This document shows, piece by piece, positions 19,837-30,981 of a stretch of DNA of 64,000 bases. The position numbers were made by a program, and so were the translations under genes. This DNA is from Halictus rubicundus. Taxonomy: Eukaryota; Arthropoda; Insecta; Hymenoptera; Halictidae. Location of the stretch: the NCBI RefSeq assembly GCF_050948215.1, contig NW_027488693.1, forward strand, positions 372,001 to 436,000. The letters run 5' to 3'. Numbering within the stretch: position 1 is the first letter of the stretch; each line of letters starts with the position of its first letter. A model generated the notes under the pieces. It had not been told where the DNA came from. It did no database searches and saw only the letters and a list, made by a program, of their open reading frames with translations.

Positions 19837-21047
19837 TTTTCACATTTAGGAAGGTTACGGGAGAATTGAGGCATGTTAGCGACTGGTCGGGGTATGGAGG
19901 TAGAGCTACGGGTAGGAGGTGGTTGAGTTTTATGGAGTGGTTGGGATCGTGTTGCTCGTTGTTGCAATTGATGAGCGTCTTTCAGCCACAATTCCGTGTC
20001 GGCTGACATTGCCTGGGCTTTTGCGAGGGTCTTTGGTTTACTAGGTATCACTAGTCTTCCTAGTTCGTAGCGAAGATTCTGCGTATACAGAGTGATGGCG
20101 TTTTCTTCTTCCTCCTCTAGTGCGATTCTCCTGGCAATCGGTCGATCATGTTTGTTTTGTACAGCATACTTAAGTTCGTTTAATTGTTGGCGGAACCTCG
20201 GGTTGTAGGATTGTATGCTCTCGTTGAATCCTTGTTTCAAATTCTCGAGTCGATGGCGGGCAGTTCCTACGGTGACGGGACTGTCGATATTCTGGCGTAG
20301 TGCTTCGTACAGCTCCTCGTAGGTTCCAATTCTCATGAAACGAATTGCTCTTTCGGCTTGTCCTATTATCTTTTCGGAGAGTATTAATTTAAGCAGAAAG
20401 TCGCGATTGGAGCATGAATTTCTGGCTTGTTTCACGTCCGTAATAAAATCTTCGATTCCGTTGTCGTCTTTCCAGTTCAACGTTTTAATTGTTCGAATAA
20501 TTTCTGTAGCGGGAAGCAAAGAGGAATCGTTTGGTCTTACCCTACAGTTGTCACGTTCTTGTATTTCTGATTCGTTGTCGGTCAGTACGTCGTCTTGATG
20601 GTGTGGGTTGGCGTACCTAGGATCCCCGGGTAACGGCCGTACTGCCGTATCGTATGTAGCGATCGAAGCGTTCGTAGACGCTTCGGTCCTCGAAGTTTGG
20701 AATTCCAGCTGCAATTTACTAGCTAGATCTTTTAATTCTTTGTTTCTGTTGAGGTTTTCCTTCTCCAGAATCTCAGTATTTTTCTGTAAAACCTCGTTGG
20801 TCTTCTGCAAAGTCCGGACCGTAGTCTCGAGACTTGTCAGCTTTTCCATGATAGCTTGAAGCGCTGTTGTTGTACTTAGAGTTGTCATGCTGGATATTCT
20901 TGTGTCACTGTCAGAGTCTGATTCGGATCGGTAGAAAGGAACAGGGTTTCTGTAGTGAACGAAGGAATACCTTAAATCGTTGTCCGTGGTGGAAATCTTC
21001 TGGCCGTGGCCCTTGAGGATGGCCCTTCCGTAGATAGAGTTCTTCAA
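19536..21047 (-). CDS. gag: Gag of element A
   Basis: Up to 503 residues. No SAP domain is visible, unlike elements B, D and G2. A coiled-coil-like segment (about residues 60-115, rich in L, K, E, T) is followed by a retrotransposon Gag core and one CCHC knuckle (CEKCGRIGHSKERC, about residue 405). A proline-rich tail overlaps the start of pol. The open frame starts about 40 bases after the primer site. A second start (MTTLSTTT, 20888) directly before the coiled coil is the more likely true one because the preceding 53 residues are compositionally odd. Confidence 0.75.
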   Translation of the reverse strand: MKNSIYGRAILKGHGQKISTTDNDLRYSFVHYRNPVPFYRSESDSDSDTRISSMTTLSTTTALQAIMEKLTSLETTVRTLQKTNEVLQKNTEILEKENLNRNKELKDLASKLQLEFQTSRTEASTNASIATYDTAVRPLPGDPRYANPHHQDDVLTDNESEIQERDNCRVRPNDSSLLPATEIIRTIKTLNWKDDNGIEDFITDVKQARNSCSNRDFLLKLILSEKIIGQAERAIRFMRIGTYEELYEALRQNIDSPVTVGTARHRLENLKQGFNESIQSYNPRFRQQLNELKYAVQNKHDRPIARRIALEEEEENAITLYTQNLRYELGRLVIPSKPKTLAKAQAMSADTELWLKDAHQLQQRATRSQPLHKTQPPPTRSSTSIPRPVANMPQFSRNLPKCEKCGRIGHSKERCYAGQNFPIIQPRLPARTHITRGEPCVEMDTKPMEIPQPPPKEELPVQPLIHPFPECIPPPDDSDTYLLNCMDQRNQQDYYWIPEQDST

Positions 21048-21086
21048 TCAAGTTTGCAGATTCACCAAATACCGAACAACGCGTCT

Positions 21087-21104
21087 ATCCTGGCAGGATC
21101 GCCA
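21087..21104 (-). promoter_or_regulatory. Primer binding site, tRNA-Arg-like (element A)
   Basis: On the minus strand TGGCGATCCTGCCAGGAT, complementary to the 3' end of insect arginine tRNA plus CCA except possibly the last base. It lies three bases from the LTR. Confidence 0.7.
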
Positions 21105-21107
21105 AAA

Positions 21108-21626
21108 TGTCACGGTGCGCGGTGGTAACGCGAACACTACTGAGACTTCGGAGTTTGTTAGAATATGACGTATCTTATTCTAGGAGGACTCAGGATAGAC
21201 TAATGCGTTCTGAGAGATTTTTAGTACGACAATTGGTTTTGGCTTTATTTGAGGGTGCTTATATATATGGATTTTGGGCAGAGTGGGGGTTCTTTCCCAT
21301 GTCTTGACGAATGGGGAAGAACCGGGTGTTCGTATCTTATCGCGTCGGAGAAAGCGGGGTGTTCTTATCTTATTATGTCTAAAAAATAGTTATAGGATAG
21401 AACCGGGTGTTCTTATCTTATCGCGTCGGAGAAAGTGGAGTGTTCTTTATCTAAGAAATAGTTTTTTAGATAGAACCGAGTGTTCTTATCTTATCGGAGG
21501 AAAAAGGGGCGCTTTTCCTTATCTCATATAGAAATAGTTTCAGAGGAAAAGCGGGTGGTCTTCCTAATCTTACGACCAAGTGTTCCTATATAAAATATAG
21601 GTTCTGGTTGAGATTAGGGTGTCACA
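21108..21626 (-). repeat. 5' LTR of element A
   Basis: 519 bases, minus strand TGTGACACC...CACCGTGACA, directly next to the primer site. It contains three to four imperfect direct repeats built on GGGTGTTCTTATCTTATCGCG (about 21320-21500). No partner LTR was found at the left end of A, so its length is inferred from the terminal inverted TGTGACA/TGTCACA and the primer site. Confidence 0.6.
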
Positions 21627-22330
21627 ACTGCCCCTTCGGCATCGTTACGACTGCCCTCGAAACCGATCTCTTGGAGAGTCTCTAAGGTTTTCCGAGAACA
21701 GTCGTAGCTGTTAGGGCGCAGCGTATCGCAGGCGACGATTGACACGTCCGCCTCGAGTTTCGTTGCTGCGTCCTGTATACATTATGTGGCGACGGTCTGG
21801 CGGCGTGCTCGTGCACGGGCCGCCACATCACCCCCCCTTGGTGAAACTAAGGGTACGCTCGTACCTGGTTTAATACCTTAAACTTAAATAATAATAACTA
21901 CATCGCCTATAACTAGCATAAAAACTACTTATAACTAGTGACTAGAGATCGCATTGGCGGTCGCAGGTTCGCGTTATCTGCTCGCAACATAGCGGTCGGG
22001 GAAATGAACACGTCTGCCCGATTTTTTCGTGCGCCCACCGTGCCTGTCCGCACGGGGTACCCAGGTATTTTTGTCGACTTCCAGAGACGGGGGTTTTTGG
22101 TCGCATCTTGCTCGTCGTCGTGTAGCAGGTACGCGGGTTTGAGACGGTCTAACGACACCGGAACCACTCGATCCTTAACACGAATGTTAAAATGTTTCGG
22201 GTGCCGCTCGACTACCTCGTAAGGGCCGTCGTACGTCGGTTGCAAGGCGCCTTTAAGGGGGCCGGCAGGAATTTGACCTTGACTGTCACGCCAATTCTCG
22301 AACGGTCCTCGAACGGTCAGTAGGGAAAAC
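21627..22330 (-). mobile_element. Ty3/gypsy element C, 3' fragment
   Basis: Contains the end of pol (21925-22260), about 85 bases of spacer, a polypurine tract read on the minus strand as CAAGGGGGGGTGA (21828-21840), and the first 200 bases of the 3' LTR (21627-21827). The LTR is cut where element A begins. The LTR starts with a 43-base near-perfect palindrome (21785-21827). A similar LTR beginning is seen at about 46190-46246. Confidence 0.65.
21925..22260 (-). pseudogene. Integrase C-terminal fragment (element C)
   Basis: About 110 residues. The stretch LQPTYDGPYEVVERHPKHFNI...VSLDRLKPAYLL is the conserved end of gypsy-type Pol (DNA-binding SH3-like tail). The remainder of pol is missing to the right. 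The stop at 21925 is followed by spacer, polypurine tract and LTR, so this is the natural 3' end of an element truncated on its 5' side. Confidence 0.7.
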
Positions 22331-22463
22331 TCACTGTGGAATGGTTAAAATTTTTTTTGTGGAACTACGTCGCGTCACCGATGAGATATATCAGAGAGGA
22401 TAGGAGAGTGCTCACGCCCGGGTTTTCGGCGTTCCCGATATAGTGCTGACATCTGCTCAGCCT

Positions 22464-22630
22464 TAGCATGGCACAGAACCGTGTCGTCTTTCCTAGAACA
22501 GAACCGTGTCGTCTTTTAGCATGACACAGAACTGTGTCGCCTTTTAGCATGACACAGAACCGTGTCGTCTTTCCTGGAACAGAACCGTGTCGTCTTTCCT
22601 GGAAGAGAATCGTGTCGTCTTTTAGCATAA
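22464..22630. repeat. Minisatellite, 25/28-base units
   Basis: About six units built on ACAGAACCGTGTCGTCTTT, with two alternating tails (CCTGGA or TAGCATGAC). The mixed unit lengths of 25 and 28 bases keep a minus-strand frame partly open, which is not taken as a gene. Confidence 0.8.
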
Positions 22631-22903
22631 AACCGAACGCACATTATTTTTTTAACCAGGATTAGAACGTACAGCTTAATTGTTTTATATGAAATATCTA
22701 ACTAACATGTAAATCTTGTGTACAAAATCTCTAATTAATATAAATTAAGAATAATATTAATTGTAATGATACGTATTTTATTTTTTTCCAATTTTGTAGT
22801 TGCAAACTCTAGTTGTAAAAAATGGAAAACCCGGAAAAATTCGAACAAATACAGATCTCATATCGAAGTTTAAAAGCGACCAACCTGAATATTAATCTAA
22901 TAA

Positions 22904-24790
22904 CACTGTCCAACACCAAAAAAATTTTGCAATACCTGTTGGGTGATTCTTATACACTTTGTCATCCTAAAACCGAATCTGAAAGTAGAATTGCTCCATC
23001 ACGCAACGTTTTCGAAAAATTTTGATTTTTGTAAAAATGCCCGATTTTGATACGAAACGACGTGTTACGCAAAAACTAAATACGCGAGAAAGTTCAAATT
23101 TGAGTCAAGAGATAGAGGGGACTCTCCTCTACATATTAATATAGTCAATTATATTTTTATGTACTTCCTAATAGTTGTAAATGGTTGTTAAAGTTTGAAA
23201 ATGTGCTGACGCGGGTACTTTGTACGCTCTATTTTTGTATTTATGTGAAAAATCCTTTATCTAGCAGGAATTTACTATACAGGAATGCATTCTACAGACA
23301 TTTCTGGTAAAGAAACCATTCACGAAAAGTATTTGGTTCCCTTAATGTACGAGAAGGATCAGAAAATGTTAATTGACAGCGTGTGCGCGACGCGTTCGCG
23401 CCAGACGGCCATTGCAGCCGTTTCGCGACTCGCCAGGGCCGTCGCTATGCGTAGTCGACGTTGGTACCACTCAAGTATGTCTTTGCTTACTATGTTTAAT
23501 TAAATACATTTTTTTTGTCTTTTTGGGTGCCAATCATTACAAAAGATTATAAAAATACGAGTTATATTCACATTTCATTGTGGAAATGCTTAATAAAGAA
23601 AATTGAATACAAAAACTTACCTATTTCTGATGTAAACAAATTAAAAATGTTTCCGCCTTGCTTGACGTTTGTTCCTGGTATCCCGATTTTCAATAACAAG
23701 TGTCCAGCAGTAATCAGCAAGCATCCGCACATAAGTCTTTTCCTTTGTAACGTTTTTCCATTGTTGAAATATCTTGATGAAAGATTAATGCTGGAATTGT
23801 ATTCCTTGTTTTGATTTTAAAATAATTTCGTCACGAATATAACAAAAACAGTCCGGCTGATTTATACACTTCCGCGAGATTTTATCGATTTAATATAGAG
23901 CGATCTATGTCTTAATTATGTACTTCGATCAATAAAATCGATAAAAATAGTCCCATTTACATAGTGTTTGGACTTATTTTAATCGAAAGAATCTTGAATG
24001 TCCATTGTTATTACAATTATAAAGATAAGACAACAATTACTGAAAATAAAATTTTCCAGTCACCGCATTGCTGCGGTCAATTTTCTTTATTAAGCATTTC
24101 CACAATTAAATGTGAATATAACTCGTATTTTTATAATCTTTTGTAATGATTGGCACCCAAAAAGACAAAAAAAAATGTATTTAATTAAGCATAGTAAGCA
24201 AAGACATACTTGAGTGGTACCAACGTCGACTACGCATAGCGACGGCCCTGGCGAGTCGCGAAAAGGCTGCAATGGCCGTCTGGCGCGAACGCGTCGCGCA
24301 CACGCTGTCAATTAACATTTTCTAATCCTTCTCGTACATTAAGGGAACGAAATACTTTTCGTGAATGGTTTATTTACCAGAAATGTCTGTAGAATGCATT
24401 CCTGTATAGTAAATTCCTGCTAGATAAAGGATTTTTCACATAAATACAAAAATAGAGCGTACAAAGTACCCGCGTCGGCACATTTTCAAACTTTAACAAC
24501 CATTTACAACTATTAGGAAGTACATAAAAATATAATTGACTATATGAATATGTAGAGGAGAGTCCCCTCTATCTCTTGACTCAAATTTGAACTTTCTCGC
24601 GTATTTAGTTTTTGCGTAACAAGTCGTTTCGTATCAAAATCGGGCATTTCTACAAAAATCAAAATTTTTCGAAAACGTTGCGTGATGGAGCAATTCTACT
24701 TTCAGATTCGGTTTTAGGATGACAAAGTGTATAAGAATCACCCAACAGGTATTGCAAAACTGGAAAAAAGTTTAATTTTGTTGGACAGTG
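22904..24790. mobile_element. 1.9 kb palindromic transposon with CACTG ends
   Basis: Two inverted arms of about 700 bases (22904-23608 and 24076-24790) flank a 470-base AT-rich centre. Both outer ends read CACTGTCCAACA, and TAA flanks each side (22901-22903, 24791-24793). CACTG ends with a 3-base duplication resemble the CACTA/Chapaev group, so a non-autonomous member of that group is my best guess. No transposase is recognisable. The arms contain a short GC-rich patch (GTGTGCGCGACGCGTTCGCG, about 23381) with CpG-rich dyads. Confidence 0.65.
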
Positions 24791-25488
24791 TAATGAGCTA
24801 TTGTCATCAACACTATCTTAAATTTTTTCATATATTTAGCTACTGTTATTATTAATTAAAAAAAATTTTCTGTCATGAATAAATATTTTTTCCACCTCAG
24901 CACCATAAGATTTTTACTAGATGACTTTAAAAACACATTAGAACTATTTTTAAATAATTTTACTCGAAAACATTCTAGTTTGCTCTTTATTTCACCGTTC
25001 TACTAATTTTTTATGGGCTGCATTGCACTCTTTTACAACTCAATACCATGGTACCATCCATATTCAAGGAAGAACAATTTTTTGCGACGATCATTGAAAA
25101 AACAAAAGTGTGTCCTTTATTTCAGTCCTTTAGTGCGTTGGTGACGTAGCGCCCAGCACACCTACCTGTGTTCTGTGTCACATCTGGAGTTTTATGGTAC
25201 GCTAACTCGCAAGCCAGACCATACAAGCGAATGCATCCACAACTTCCAGAGACCTGCCTCCAAAACTAATTAAAGGAAGGCTAGACATGCAGTGTGTACT
25301 AAACTCCTCAAAAGAGGCGGATTCCAGTCGCTCGTGTTATAAACCTCATTCGATACTTCATCGAAAGGGTGATCTTACATATTTCTGTAACAGTTCCAAG
25401 TGCATGCACTTTGTTCATGATACACTCTTTGTAATTATTAAATTCAATTAAATATTAAGTAAATCTTTCACGGTGCTAACGGCCCTCG
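24791..25488. other. AT-rich spacer with a dispersed repeat
   Basis: No gene seen. Bases 25170-25290 (CTGTGTCACATCTGGAGTTTTATGG...) recur at 32932-33060, so at least this part is a dispersed repeat. The rest is AT-rich sequence I cannot assign. Confidence 0.5.
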
Positions 25489-25822
25489 CAGAGATGGGCA
25501 TTATTTGGGATAAAAAATTATTTAAATAAAAATTCGAATAAAAGATACTTTATCTTTATTTGTTATTTGAAGGTTCGAATAAAAAAAAGCATCTTTATTG
25601 GACGAATGTCGAATAAATAATTTTATTAGATGAGAATTTATCCGACGAATAAAAATACTTTTTTATATTCGAAGCTTCAAATTAAATTTCCATTTTTTAT
25701 CTGTACTGTTATTCGGTGGCTACGACTAATTCGTCCGAATTTCGAATAATTTTCGTCAGCTTGAATAAGCGGCTTCGAGCCCCGTCGGCCCAGGCCCAGA
25801 AGCTCGTGCCACCACGGTCGCC
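25489..25822. mobile_element. hAT-like AT-rich MITE, left part
   Basis: Starts with CAGAGATGGGCA, a hAT-type terminal motif, then TTATTCGAA-rich sequence shared with 35292-35560 and 50142-50500. It is split by the Transib insertion at 25828; sequence related to the family's right half resumes at 31687. Confidence 0.6.
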
Positions 25823-28485
25823 CAGCGCACAGAGTGGTATTTGGGCCGAAAACCTGGCCAAAAATATTTTCTTGTTTTTCTTACGTGATACAGTTAGTTT
25901 ATGAATAAAAAAGTCATTTCTAACTACATACTAGTAATAATAAGTATATTTATGGGTGTTTATATGTAAAACTAAGGCGTAGTGCAGCGTCAAGGCCGCC
26001 ACAATTTATATAGGCAGTTACGAATAAAAAAAAACTTTTTCAATGCAATAGAAAATTGTATTTGTTATAAAAAAACATAAAAACACGAATAACATATAAT
26101 AAAAATATACAATTCGTATAAAATTACATTTTATCCACATATTCTTCGTCACAATCATTCAAATCATCTGGTTTCAAAAATTCCAGTGCTTCTTTTGTAA
26201 AGGACTGCTTTTTTCTATTATTTTTACGACTTATACTACTTAAGTAGGGGTCCGAAGTCAACAAGAGCCTATTCAGAACATCTTCATTACATTCCGTTCT
26301 GGAAAATTTTCGTGAAAATCTTTCCCTGTACTGGCGGAAATCCTTGTTCCTGGCTTCCGCAGCTTCTTCCGATAACTGGCCGATTGGCAACAAAGCATGT
26401 GTTATAACAATTGCTGAGTGTGTTAAAATTTTATGCACTGTTGGTGACATAGGTTGCCAAGAATATAAATTTACGTAGTGCTTCGCCGTATTCATAGTGT
26501 ATGTAGAGAATTTTTCCACGTCTATTTCGAAGCCAGAAGATAACACTTCTAGTATTATTTTAAATCTATTGATTAGTTCGAAGTCTATCCCTGTGATAGC
26601 AGCTGCTTCTTCTGGATTGCTAAAAAATTTACGTGACGTATTACCATCATTGGTATTACCGTATCCAGCTTTCGGTATGTCCACCAACAATCCCATTTTT
26701 TCGCGAAATTCTTTCTGCACGTTTCGTTTTGCAGTTTGGATTTTGGCTTGGTCACTTTTTAATGTAACGCGACACGTATGTACTTCTGCCTTTAATTTGT
26801 AGGACAGATGCAGCAGAAATTCAAAAAACCTAATTTTGGCGTGCAATATTGACAGCCCAAATTTAAATGTTTCTGGTTTTTCTGTGCTTACGTTTGTCAA
26901 GTCATTAAAGCTTTTTGATGTTTTATCACATATGTAGCAGCGCATAGTCGAAGTAGTGTTAGTGGCAGCATTGCACACTTTTCCATCTACCATTGTTGGC
27001 AGTAATATGTGTTTTATTCTTACATTTCCCTCAATATTTGTCGCTTGCAGATTTCTGGTCTGGCTTTCCACGTATTCCATCTCCTCATTAGTGATGTCTT
27101 TATTTTCTTTTACAAACCTCATTCGGATAGGCCTGCAAAATCTTGGTGACGATGGGATGGGGTTCTGCCATATAATTTGTTTCTCACACATTAGTCTCAG
27201 TGGCACAAGGGAACTCAGAAAAATGTAACCATCACTGTCGCTATAGTTTTCAAATTTTTGCTTATATTGGTTTTGGTTGGATCCATCACAACCCCACTTA
27301 AATATAAGCACAAAATCTTTGTTCTCACTTTGCAAGTTCTCGATGACTGGTTTCAAATATTTACACAGCCTAACAGTTGTATGATCGACCAAATCTTGCA
27401 ATTTCACCTCGGCAAAAGTTTCACCAACACTTTTTGGTGGGTAACTATCTTGCTTAGCTTTTTGTAGATACGTATAACATGGATATACATCTCTGTTGGC
27501 CTGATGGATCTCCTCGTATTGACTCATGGTTAAATTAGCTTTGACGAATATTGCCAGAGCCTCTTCTGGCGAGTGTTTCTTCGTAGTAGTTTTTTGAATA
27601 CCAATAGCGGCTGCTTTACGAAATTTCGCTGCTCTAGTTGGAGATTTAGTAATATCTTGAATTACTTTCGCGGTGTCAATATTACCTGCAGCTCGCTGAC
27701 TCATCTGTGTCGCGTATGTCAATTCATCGAGAGGGACATTCGTTCTAAGCTCCATTATCTTGCGCCGCTTTGATCGGTCACTTAATTCTATAAATTCTTT
27801 GCTTGGTCGACCTTTGGAACTGCGAGGAACGGGGGCAGCAGGTAATGAAAGGGCCTAGCCGAATAAGATGGTCAAAACTGCCCTTAGACGTTTTTCAATA
27901 ATTAATGAACCATTCGAAAGCTGACCAAGAAAAACCCCTCTGAGCCAAATTTCAACCCCCTATCTTGCTCGTGAGGGTAGTTACAGGGTAAATTAGATTT
28001 TGAGCTTTTCCGTGCATTTTCCGCACTCTGATGATTCCCAAAATTCTGAAAAAAATGTGACATATTTTGGACCCTAAGGCGGATTTTTGAGAATTTTTTC
28101 AGATTTTTTGGATGCAAACTGTGGTCGTAAAAAATGAAAAACCTCAAAAAAATCGGAAAAATGCAGGTTTCTCAAAAATATGAAAACATGCTATTGAGCT
28201 GTTTAGTGCCCCAATAAAGTACCATAACAGGCAGTGTCCTCAATTTTTTTTAGATTTTTTCTTGTGGGCACTTTTTGTCCAGACAAGAAAAACCGAATTT
28301 TTTCGACGTTTCTGCTATTAGGAGGAAAGTTACACTTGTTGATTTTATCGCAAGTATATATTAAGTCATTTTTAACGTTATTACATTGAAGCAAGTAAGT
28401 GTTTGACCTCAGAAATATGTTTTAAGAGAAAAATAAATTCTATTTCGTGCGATATATACCAGAATGTTCGCAACGTTTACAACGT

Positions 28486-28569
28486 CGCCGGTTGGCCGAG
28501 CAGTCAAGGTGTCGGACTACGGAGCGTAAACGCTGGGTTCGAATCCCGTCGAGGGTAAAGTTTTTTTTT
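28486..28569 (+). ncRNA. tRNA-like pol III unit, left arm
   Basis: Contains TGGCCGAGCAG (A box, about 28493-28503), GGTTCGAATCC (perfect B box, 28536-28546) and nine T (28561-28569) as a pol III terminator. The A box style is that of Ser/Leu-type tRNAs, and GAGCG-TAAA-CGCT could be a long variable arm. I cannot pair a full acceptor or anticodon stem, so it is tRNA-derived rather than a working tRNA. Confidence 0.6.
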
Positions 28570-28756
28570 CCATACATCATCTTTATTTTTTCAATTTCTT
28601 ATATAGTTTATTCATGTGATTTTAACAATATTTTTTAAATGTTTTTAAAAAATATTGAGGTAACATTTTTAACTAACTTTTATTTATATTACTCCGATTT
28701 GACTTCGAATTTAATGATATTATTTTCTTGGATTAGGCAATAAATTAATATTTATA

Positions 28757-29185
28757 TTATTGTGTTCGTCCACGATTTCCGCCAGATATAGAAATTGCTT
28801 GCGAAAATTGGTAAGATTCCGTGAAAAGAATTTTTAAATCTACTTCTGTCATTTCCGGAAAATCCAGAGTATCTACCGAGGATACTGTTTGAAAAGGAGT
28901 CGTTTTGCAGTTCCAATTATGTCCAATTTTTGGAAAGGTTTCGTTGTCTACTTGTTTGTGTAGAAGCTGGTACTTTTGACCTTGTATACTATACATTGCC
29001 TCTACAACCCAATGAATTTTCGTGACTTTTCGGGAATAATTCGACACTTTCGTCGAAAGTTGAGAACGATTACCTTTTAAAGCAGGCATGAGAACTCTGA
29101 ATCCAAGACCTGTTAAATGAGATGTAACATCTCGAAAACCTCTGTCGACAATACAAAAGTCTCCCCTCTTCATGATGGTTTTCAA
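28757..29185 (-). pseudogene. DDE transposase C-terminal fragment
   Basis: 142 residues with DFCIVDRGFRDVTSHL, MPALKGNRSQLSTKVSNYSRKVTKIHWVVEAM and a tail. The second acid in DRGFRD and the glutamate in WVVEA match the last two positions of a DDE_Tnp_4-type catalytic triad, as in ISL2EU/Harbinger-related elements. The N-terminal half is absent. It sits between the palindrome arms and is read in the opposite sense to the left tRNA-like unit. Family placement is tentative. Confidence 0.6.
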
Positions 29186-29618
29186 TCAAGTAACTATAAA
29201 CGGAAATACATCCTCATGTACGTTACAATAAAGAGGAATGGCTAAGGCTTATTTGTACCTGATACCTCACTTTAAAAATAGTGGTAGTATGTAGCCCTTT
29301 TCTTTCAATTGGACAAAAACCAATACTTTGCTGCGTGTTATTTATTTAGAATTCTTCTCATTTCCTCCCTAATTTATGAAGACGCAAGGCTTAGAAACCA
29401 GATTAATGAATTTTAATATTAAGAATGTTAGAGAGGACCGTAATGAAGATCATATACAATTAGAGAATCGAGGAAGTGATAGATACTCTAAAACTATATT
29501 TACATATATTTTATTCAAAAATGTTTCTTAAATATTTTTAAAACATTAAAAAAATATTTTAAAAATCACATGAATAAACCATGTAATAAAAAATTGAAAA
29601 TATAAAGATGATGTATGG

Positions 29619-29704
29619 AAAAAAAAACTTTACCCTCGACGGGATTCGAACCCAACGTTTACGCTCCGTAGTCCGACACCTTGACTGCTCGGCCAACCGG
29701 CGAT
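29619..29704 (-). ncRNA. tRNA-like pol III unit, right arm
   Basis: Mirror copy of the left-arm unit: B box at 29642-29652, A box at about 29685-29695, terminator run at 29619-29627 (A on the plus strand). A single difference near the B box (CCAACG for CCAGCG on the plus strand) is visible. Both promoters are intact, so the two units would transcribe towards each other into the centre. Confidence 0.6.
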
Positions 29705-30641
29705 GTTGTAAACGTTGCGAACATTCTGGTATATATCGCACGAAATAGAATTTATTTTTCTCTTAAAACATATTTCTGAGGTCAAACACTTACTTGTTTC
29801 AATGTAATAACGTTAAAAATGCCTTAATATGTACTTGCGATAAAATCAACAAGTGTAACTTTCCTCCTAATAGCAGAAACGTCGAAAAAATTCGGTTTTT
29901 CTTGTCTGGACAAAAAGTGCCCACAAGAAAAAATCTAAAAAAAATTGAGGACACTGCCTGTTATGGTACTTTATTGGGGCACTAAACAGCTCAATAGCAT
30001 GTTTTCATATTTTTGAGAAACCTGCATTTTTCCGATTTTTTTGAGGTTTTTCATTTTTTACGACCACAGTTTGCATCCAAAAAATCTGAAAAAATTCTCA
30101 AAAATCCGCTTTAGGGTCCAAAATATGTCACATTTTTTTCAGAATTTTGGGAATCATCAGAGTGCGGAAAATGCACGGAAAAGCTCAAAATCTAATTTAC
30201 CCTGTAACTACCCTCACGAGCAAGATAGGGGGTTGAAATTTGGCTCAGAGGGGTTTTTCTTGGTCAGCTTTCGAATGGTTCATTAATTATTGAAAAACGT
30301 CTAAGGGCAGTTTTGACCATCTTATTCGGCTAGGCCCTTTCTTGATTTAGCCATTCTTGATGGCTTTCCAGGAAACGGCTTTCTGTACTATTACACGCGA
30401 GCCATTTACGCTTATAAAGTATTTTAAAATTCTTAATGGTACGTTTGAGTACATCAATTTTCTCAGGGGGGCACTTGGTAATGATGACTAATTTTTCTTC
30501 TAAATCCTTCACTTTTTCATCAAATAGCCGCTTTGTGCTTCCTCTTGCGAGCTCGTGCAGTTGCTTTCGAGTCATATACTTGAAGGAATCCCTAGATACT
30601 TGTAGAAACGAAAAGGAAAATTAACCAAACATCAAACTTAA

Positions 30642-30981
30642 GACGGACTAAAAAGTATAAAATTTTTAATAGCTATTAAAAATTCACTGTTGGAATTTAT
30701 TTCATAAATAGAACAAAATTCATCTGTTATTTCTTTAGAAGGAAGGATCGTTTGAATCGGCATTTGATATACATTGTATCTGCAGTTAATATACACTGTA
30801 TGTTGTCCCCGGCATGGGACAACGCGCTTTTAGAGAATCTATTGAAATATAAATTCTATTTCGTATACAGATAAAGAGTTTAATTTATTATATATATCCA
30901 TATCCCAATATTCACAATCACAAATTATCAGGATTATCTGTATGGAGCTAGGAAAAATTATTTTATACTTTTTAGTCCGTC
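30642..30981. mobile_element. TTAA-flanked MITE, 340 bases
   Basis: Inverted ends GACGGACTAAAAAGTATAAAA... with TTAA on both sides (30638-30641, 30982-30985). Size and TTAA duplication fit a piggyBac-type MITE. It is inside the Transib upstream of its transposase start. No coding content. Confidence 0.75.

Larger units (their letters stand above)
7170..21626 (-). mobile_element. env-bearing Ty3/gypsy element A (errantivirus-like), heavily interrupted
   Basis: Minus-strand element. From right to left it has 5' LTR (21108-21626), tRNA-Arg primer site, gag, pol in a shifted frame, and env overlapping the end of pol. Pol is split by complete element G2 (12952-18131) and env by three LTR-like insertions. 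About 8 kb of its own sequence remains. The 3' LTR is not found: just beyond the env stop the sequence passes into the LTR of element B. The three-gene layout with -1 gag/pol shift is that of insect errantiviruses. With several breaks, it is a defective fossil copy. Confidence 0.8.
27849..30339. mobile_element. Palindromic transposon with tRNA-like units in both arms
   Basis: 2491 bases with inverted arms of about 800 bases (27849-28655 and 29535-30339), nearly identical to each other. Ends read AAGGGCCTAGCCGAATAAGATGG. The centre holds a decayed transposase fragment (28757-29185). Each arm carries a tRNA-like sequence with A box, B box and a nine-T terminator directed inward. A shorter, decayed relative lies at 47029-47998 with TTAA on both sides. 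No clean target duplication is visible here. The element disrupts the Transib transposase. Confidence 0.8.
26124..30575 (-). pseudogene. Transib transposase, interrupted by a 2.5 kb insertion
   Basis: A cut-and-paste DDE transposase of the family that gave rise to RAG1. The N-terminal piece (about 30340-30575, from MTRKQLHELARG) is separated from the core (26124 to about 27848) by the palindromic element at 27849-30339. Counting from the methionine at 27755, likely catalytic acids are D157 in WGCDGSNQNQYKQ, D257 in TMVDGKVCNA, and a glutamate in LSEEAAEARNK (about 463-467). CYIC near 273 is part of a zinc site. The core frame is open past that methionine to the insertion edge (through GRPSKEFIELSDRSKRRK). 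Together the pieces give about 650 codons, near the usual length. No other break is visible, so this copy was probably functional before the insertion. Confidence 0.85.

Noticed and set aside
28441..28570. A functional tRNA gene
   Set aside because: B box and T arm are good, but no anticodon stem or acceptor stem can be paired, and the sequence sits in both arms of a transposon.
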